64,000 bases of DNA, taken from NCBI RefSeq assembly GCF_036985595.1, contig NZ_BTPU01000035.1:62001-126000 (forward strand), in the 5' to 3' direction. Below are positions 61,201 to 64,000 of this stretch, piece by piece. Below the pieces are notes generated by a model. That model saw only the letters and a program-made list of their open reading frames with translations. It ran no database searches and was not told the DNA's origin. Made by a program: the position numbers and the translations under genes. How positions within the stretch are numbered: position 1 is the first letter of the stretch; every line of letters begins with the position of its first letter. The DNA is from Vallitalea maricola. Lineage in GTDB: Bacteria > Bacillota > Clostridia > Lachnospirales > Vallitaleaceae.

Positions 61201-64000
61201 AATGTTGTAGAAGTTGGTGTTTCTTACTTGTTAAGCGATGCAGTTAGTGATGTTAATTGGGAACGAAATGGACTTTACAGCGTTTATCCAGATAATCATA
61301 TTGGTCGACTAGCAGGAAGTGCAACTCGAACAAGAGAAGAAGGTGATGATCAATATGGAATAAAACCAGACTGGGATTGGTCTATGGATATGGTGGATTA
61401 CTACCTGTATGGAAAAGAAGATCAAAGTAACAGAGGCACAAATGATTTTCGTAGTATGAAAGAGAATATCTATTTTGCATCTGCAGTATTAGATGATTCA
61501 GATACAAGATTAAGAGCTGAATCCAATGGGACAGAAGCAGTTAGACTTTCAGTTGCTAACAGCAATGATGGTTTTAAAACAGATGGTGTTCTATTTACTG
61601 TTAATACGGAGTGGAATTACCTTGTAGGTTGGGGCGGTTATCAGAAAGAAAATATTTCTTTAAAGAATGGATATAAGAATCAAATATCCATGCGTTTAAC
61701 AGATAGCGACACAGAATATCTTGTGAAAAGATATGTCAATGCCAGCATAGCAAAAAATAAAAACGTAACTGTATCAAGTGAAAAAAGTAATGCTGATGGC
61801 TCTTATGCAGTTGATGATAATAATACTACAAGTTGGGTTGCTAATAGCAGTAACAATCAATTTATCTCCATTGACCTAGAAAAAGAATTCATAGTGGATA
61901 TTGTTGACATTTTGTGGAGTAGTAATGACATTAATGGATATACAATAGATGGCTCAATGGATGGTAATAGATGGTTAACATTGGTTGACAAGAGAAATGA
62001 AGCCTTTATTCCTATGATGTCAAGTGATAGCTTTGAAGCCACTAAATTAAGATATATACGAGTTATGATCGATGGTTCAGAAAATGGTGCACTTCCAGGA
62101 ATATGTGAGTTAAAAGTAGATGAATCTATTGATCAAGAGAACTATAAAGAAATTCCTCAAGCTGTTGGTGGGGTAACATATTACATCGATGCTGATACTG
62201 GTAATGATACTAATGATGGTACAACAGAGGTAACAGCTTGGAAAACATTAGAGAAACTCAATGCTAATGGCTTTATGCCAGGAGATAAGATATTATTTAA
62301 AACAGGTGGTGTTTGGTCAGGACAGTTATGGCCAAAAGGATCTGGTACCGAGAAAGATCCCATTATAATTGATCAATATGGCGAAGGTAATCAACGACCA
62401 ATTATAAATGGTGGAGGTGTTGATACAGCGGTTCGTTTATATAATCAACAATATTGGGAAATCAACAATCTTGAAGTTACCAATATGGGTTCAGAAGAAA
62501 CACAAAGAAGAGGTATTGGTATTTTTGCAAATAATGCAGGGACAATTGAACATATTCACATTAAGAACTGTTATGTACATAACGTTAATGGAGAAGATAA
62601 TCCGGGTCAAGTGTCACAAGGTGGATTCAAAATGGATGTTAAATGGACAGGAGGTATTATTCTAACAGTTCTGCCAGGAGATATAAAAACAAAGTATAAT
62701 GATGTTCTTATTGAGAATAATACAGTACGAGATGTAAGTAGAACGGGTATTCGTGCAGTTCAATCTTTCTTCTTTAACAGGGATAACGGAACAGAAGATT
62801 ATTGGGCAGGTAGTACGAATGTAGTTATTCGTGGTAATGTTTTAGATACCATTGCAGGTGATGGTATAGTTGCCCAGACTTGTGACAGTCCATTGATAGA
62901 GCATAATGTTGCTAAAGATTGTGCAATGAATTCAAAACATGCAAATGTGGCTATATGGGATTGGAGCTGTAAAGATGCATTATTCCAATATAATGAAGCT
63001 TATTTGACTCATGGAACTAGAGATGGTCAAGGGTTTGATTGTGATTACTATAGTACAGGAACAACATTCCAGTATAATTATAGCCATGATAATGAAGGTG
63101 GATTTATGTTGGTTTGTAGTCCGAAGAATAGTACCATCAATTATCATTCAGTTATTCGTTATAATATTAGTGAGAATGATAGTAGTAGAACAATTCAATT
63201 AATGGGACCTGGAACACGATATACAAAAATTTACAATAATGTATTTTATGTTGGAGAAAATGTTGATAATGTACGTCTTACAGCTAATGACAATGGTTGG
63301 GAAGAGAACAGAGAAAAGTCAAAAGAAGCTTATTTCTTTAATAATATCTTCTATGTGAAAGGTAAAAATGCAACATTTGATACAAAGAGCAACTGGATTT
63401 ATGACAGCAACTGTTATTTTGGTGTTAATGCACCCGCTGGGGATACTCATGCAGTTAATGAAGATCCAAAATTTATTAACCCTGGACATGTTGGAACTGT
63501 ATTCAATGTAATAGACAAAAATTATGGACTTGATTACAACGGTTCAGATAGTTGGGATACTTCAGTATTCAACGGTTATCAATTACAAGAAGATTCTCCT
63601 TGTAAAGATGCAGGTAAAAATATTGAAGGGGTAAATATTACTAGCGACTTCTTCGGTAATGCATTGTATTATAATGTACCAGATATAGGTATTCATGAAT
63701 TGGCTATTGGTACAAGTATACCACCTGTTGATATACCATCAATCAATGGTATTAATGTGGCACTTAATAAAACAGTAATTGCCACAGCAAATGAAACTGC
63801 TAATCCTAATTATCATGCAACAGATGGCAATCCATATACAAGATGGTGCGCAAATAACGGTGATGAAAATCACAGTATTACTGTTGATTTAGAAGACAGT
63901 ATTAATCTTATTGGTAGTAGAATTAAATGGGAAGCACCATTAAGTGTTTATCAGTATAAGATTGAAGTATCTGAAGATAATCTTAATTGGAAAATGGTTG
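55225..64000 (+). CDS. Giant secreted multi-modular glycoside hydrolase (GH30 + GH2 + beta-helix + carbohydrate-binding modules), truncated by window end
   Basis: An uninterrupted frame of more than 2925 codons from ATG 55225 (AAGGAG 8 bases before) to the window end. Modules in order, by my translation: signal peptide (1-31); CBM4/9-like sandwich (~48-184); F5/8C, CBM32-like (~186-317); Ig-like Big_5 (~322-431); GH30 TIM barrel plus beta domain (~441-911) with FQGWGTSLIWF, acid/base Glu613 (MNEPY) and nucleophile Glu713 (MSEVDLGG); two sandwich repeats (~921-1046, ~1059-1184) each with HGIA-V-DG; GH2 (~1192-1870) with acid/base Glu1595 (SLGNES) and probable nucleophile Glu1660 (LHDEYTH); a beta-galactosidase C-terminal-like domain (~1870-2160); second F5/8C (~2166-2302); right-handed beta-helix (~2314-2829); third F5/8C, cut off. 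The GH30 resembles the endo-beta-1,6-galactanase subgroup, suggesting an arabinogalactan-like target. The C-terminus and any cell-wall anchor are beyond the window. Confidence 0.85.
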   Translation, partial: MTFKIRRRVAFVLTFVLILSVNNGFNKVLAAEVDYAEGNQDFVTEGDNLIINSGFEDGVWENDSWASSENILITTDETYVISGTNALKLVEETSAITHVTGLESNTLYLLEGYLSAESDQKVWLGVDEFGNKKIQKPVSNGEKKRVQILFLTGDSSTTAKVFLYKEPGANAAYIDDVSVKKVKGLTNLALYNPNITVTSLVSGGYTESWNPKENSVDGKTNTKWTNSKDAQWEMDLGNSKLIYAVDMVSEGKNMTYQLYTSIDGQTWEEQVNRSQYNTGDYFVQDLFDNAITARYIRIKIFSDWPSCYEIRLHGSEDPSTPLGINRLLPSNNQKAVSEDTKLIMTFNKDIEIISSGDITIYNENGDLFESIGLLGEQISINGQSITISPRKCFESGKSYYVNVPSEVIKEINCDETFTGFIDDTSWRFTVKSAVDKDTLIFDPSAQYQEFQGWGTSLIWFANVVGGWSDVNKNKIADLLFDQDKGLGLNIVRYNIGGGDDSTHNHLRSGGDVPGWATGFDSEGNLMYDWSVDQNQIWMLKAAIQRGANIKEAFSNSPPYFMTVSGCASGSVNGWDNNLQDQYYDDFADYLTEVVKHFDDNEGIVFDSLNPMNEPYTNYWKANGRQEGCHFDRDKQALLIEETYNSLKEKGLGTYVSAMDESVIDTGVKTFKDYYSDEVKSMMPRLNLHTYGGSNRIGAKRAADMYDKDLWMSEVDLGGGAYNPEGMKAALDLSERITKDLQEMQPNAWALWQPVENWSNMLPGGESGSGSNWGLIFANFDDAGNYNGYDLAEEDFLIGKKYYAMMNYTKFIRPNFMMIGENSSDTVAFYNEDEKRLVYVIRNSSNDTRTYDFDFSEFTTVGSDVKIYRTSANENFTQLDDEKIINNRFKTNVVKQSITTYVIDGVSYDNAILKINDTSIGTSGNNYEFIGGWSYGGESKAFTNDNAWSTSNSSAYKIHFVGEQIKLYGAVSHNHGIANVSIDGGETTEVDFYNSSRLDQELLYTSPVLPYGQHTLLVQATGRKNSVSSGTTIIADYAKVYREGKDDLIADAKIINDNTLGYGMNQVQYIGEWNYVSSKQDAYKNDNHYTDKTNSAIIFKFFGTKVNLFGAMANNHGIAEVFVDGETKGNIDLYSSKRMDKQLIFDSGELEIGNHEIKIVAKGSKNANSLGETIAIDYLAVFGDTTSDNSIWPRPTIVPIPSDVKDVANEVLPMNGTWKFTLTPENDYYRKDVDTSTWLDVKVPAELAMLGIDVEKDKEYAYSTKINIPTDYLGDRVFLRFESVYSYAKLWINGEYVRDHRGGFTTWNVDITDYIVPGEEAVITLGIVDESDDISYGSGYARHNITGIIRDVEMFAVPETYITRVVPITTFDDNYVDATLTVDAKLYFESGDSRQLRYTLTDPDGKDVPLTNNVIDFNKSAPEQQISFLVNQPYKWDAEHPYLYQLTTELLIDGTVVETVEQNVGFRQIVKEANKVYVNGKEIKLRGGALHSAYASTGRTLTDEIIEDYVIKLKKANFNFIRTSHYPPNERFLEYCDKYGIYVEEETAMCFVDMWGGSTGRQNNPAYTPNYMNQFSEMIERDRIHPSVIIWSLGNESKYGSNVEMEHEYLKEEDNSRLSIYSYGWGAPSGTNRITFDLFSEHYRNWNDNHESLDVPELHDEYTHVPSYLYGTLRRDPGGPRNFFGETLERYWNNIYNANGSLGGAIWGTVDDVFFIPDGEDGTGAEANGTAQWGILDSWGREKPEYWLTKKAYSPVDITKIEYDKPDKNEVLNVLVENRFTHTNLMDITVKWSVEDESGKIENIPSIMPGETGILQVPGRQWLLGDTVNLKFFYEDMNLGQIMVDEFDLQIGDERRYFDTSVVNQPTVNETAGELIIEGNDFKVIFDKSTGLIIEGSYDNETVIVDGPFINLYGSENNSATKESEQSFDVNTWRLNNFEHKVDGEYIVVTVDGTYLDDNSYTNGILNVVFEIRIDYEGLITTTFTINNPPTYKNVVEVGVSYLLSDAVSDVNWERNGLYSVYPDNHIGRLAGSATRTREEGDDQYGIKPDWDWSMDMVDYYLYGKEDQSNRGTNDFRSMKENIYFASAVLDDSDTRLRAESNGTEAVRLSVANSNDGFKTDGVLFTVNTEWNYLVGWGGYQKENISLKNGYKNQISMRLTDSDTEYLVKRYVNASIAKNKNVTVSSEKSNADGSYAVDDNNTTSWVANSSNNQFISIDLEKEFIVDIVDILWSSNDINGYTIDGSMDGNRWLTLVDKRNEAFIPMMSSDSFEATKLRYIRVMIDGSENGALPGICELKVDESIDQENYKEIPQAVGGVTYYIDADTGNDTNDGTTEVTAWKTLEKLNANGFMPGDKILFKTGGVWSGQLWPKGSGTEKDPIIIDQYGEGNQRPIINGGGVDTAVRLYNQQYWEINNLEVTNMGSEETQRRGIGIFANNAGTIEHIHIKNCYVHNVNGEDNPGQVSQGGFKMDVKWTGGIILTVLPGDIKTKYNDVLIENNTVRDVSRTGIRAVQSFFFNRDNGTEDYWAGSTNVVIRGNVLDTIAGDGIVAQTCDSPLIEHNVAKDCAMNSKHANVAIWDWSCKDALFQYNEAYLTHGTRDGQGFDCDYYSTGTTFQYNYSHDNEGGFMLVCSPKNSTINYHSVIRYNISENDSSRTIQLMGPGTRYTKIYNNVFYVGENVDNVRLTANDNGWEENREKSKEAYFFNNIFYVKGKNATFDTKSNWIYDSNCYFGVNAPAGDTHAVNEDPKFINPGHVGTVFNVIDKNYGLDYNGSDSWDTSVFNGYQLQEDSPCKDAGKNIEGVNITSDFFGNALYYNVPDIGIHELAIGTSIPPVDIPSINGINVALNKTVIATANETANPNYHATDGNPYTRWCANNGDENHSITVDLEDSINLIGSRIKWEAPLSVYQYKIEVSEDNLNWKMV

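Noticed and set aside
55225..64000. Suspected frameshift or several separate glycosidase genes in the last 8.8 kb
   Set aside because: One frame stays open throughout with recognisable modules in sequence and no internal stop, so a single gene is the simpler reading.

Overview
The window is AT-rich DNA from an anaerobic, Gram-positive clostridium. The evidence is strong AGGAGG-type ribosome binding sites, frequent TTG and GTG starts, lipoprotein signals, an FtsEX/M23 hydrolase cluster, LytR-CpsA-Psr ligases and a HydABC-type [FeFe] hydrogenase. A marine or plant-polysaccharide-degrading member of the Lachnospirales (Vallitalea-like) would fit, but that is inference. I saw no rRNA, tRNA, CRISPR array, prophage or intact insertion sequence.

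Layout. (1) 0.1-2.7 kb: a solo glycine-betaine-type binding lipoprotein, an SDR reductase (possibly the EF-P 5-aminopentanone reductase) and endonuclease IV. (2) 3.2-21.9 kb: a cell-wall polysaccharide locus with two LCP ligases, a phosphodiester glycosidase, a flippase, a hexapeptide acyltransferase, a UDP-ManNAc-type dehydrogenase, two GT4 glycosyltransferases, two DUF4330 proteins, an O-antigen-ligase/polymerase, CsaB pyruvyl transferase and a TagA/WecG glycosyltransferase. Together these look like synthesis and attachment of a pyruvylated secondary cell-wall polymer, the usual anchor for SLH-domain surface proteins. (3) 22-26 kb: a YitT protein, an MsmX/UgpC-type sugar-ABC ATPase and a CdaR-type regulator. 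(4) 26.1-31.6 kb: ftsE, ftsX, an EnvC/PcsB-like M23 protein, a CtpB-type S41 protease and a MinJ-like PDZ membrane protein. (5) 32-35.8 kb: pdxST (minus strand), then an operon of a DUF2271-like protein, a TetR regulator and a nitroreductase behind a palindromic operator. (6) 36-41 kb: uvrB-uvrA behind a near-perfect LexA box. (7) 41.5-47.3 kb: a PHP phosphoesterase and a four-gene electron-bifurcating hydrogenase operon. (8) 47.6-64 kb: a Gram-positive polysaccharide-utilisation locus: YesM/YesN two-component system, sugar-binding lipoprotein, two permeases, a SurA/PrsA-like foldase, and a giant secreted enzyme (more than 2925 residues, cut by the window end) carrying GH30, GH2 and beta-helix modules.

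The genes connect across regions. The sugar transporter in region 8 lacks an ATPase, and the MsmX-type ATPase in region 3 could supply it. The foldase stops 2 bases before the giant enzyme starts, suggesting a dedicated export chaperone.

The most novel-looking signal is non-coding. Two 106-base nested-hairpin elements in opposite orientation (9651-9756 and 9913-10018) share a conserved core, while both of their stems have changed with base pairing kept. A four-copy ~36-base tandem repeat followed by a different nested hairpin lies at 31643-31869.
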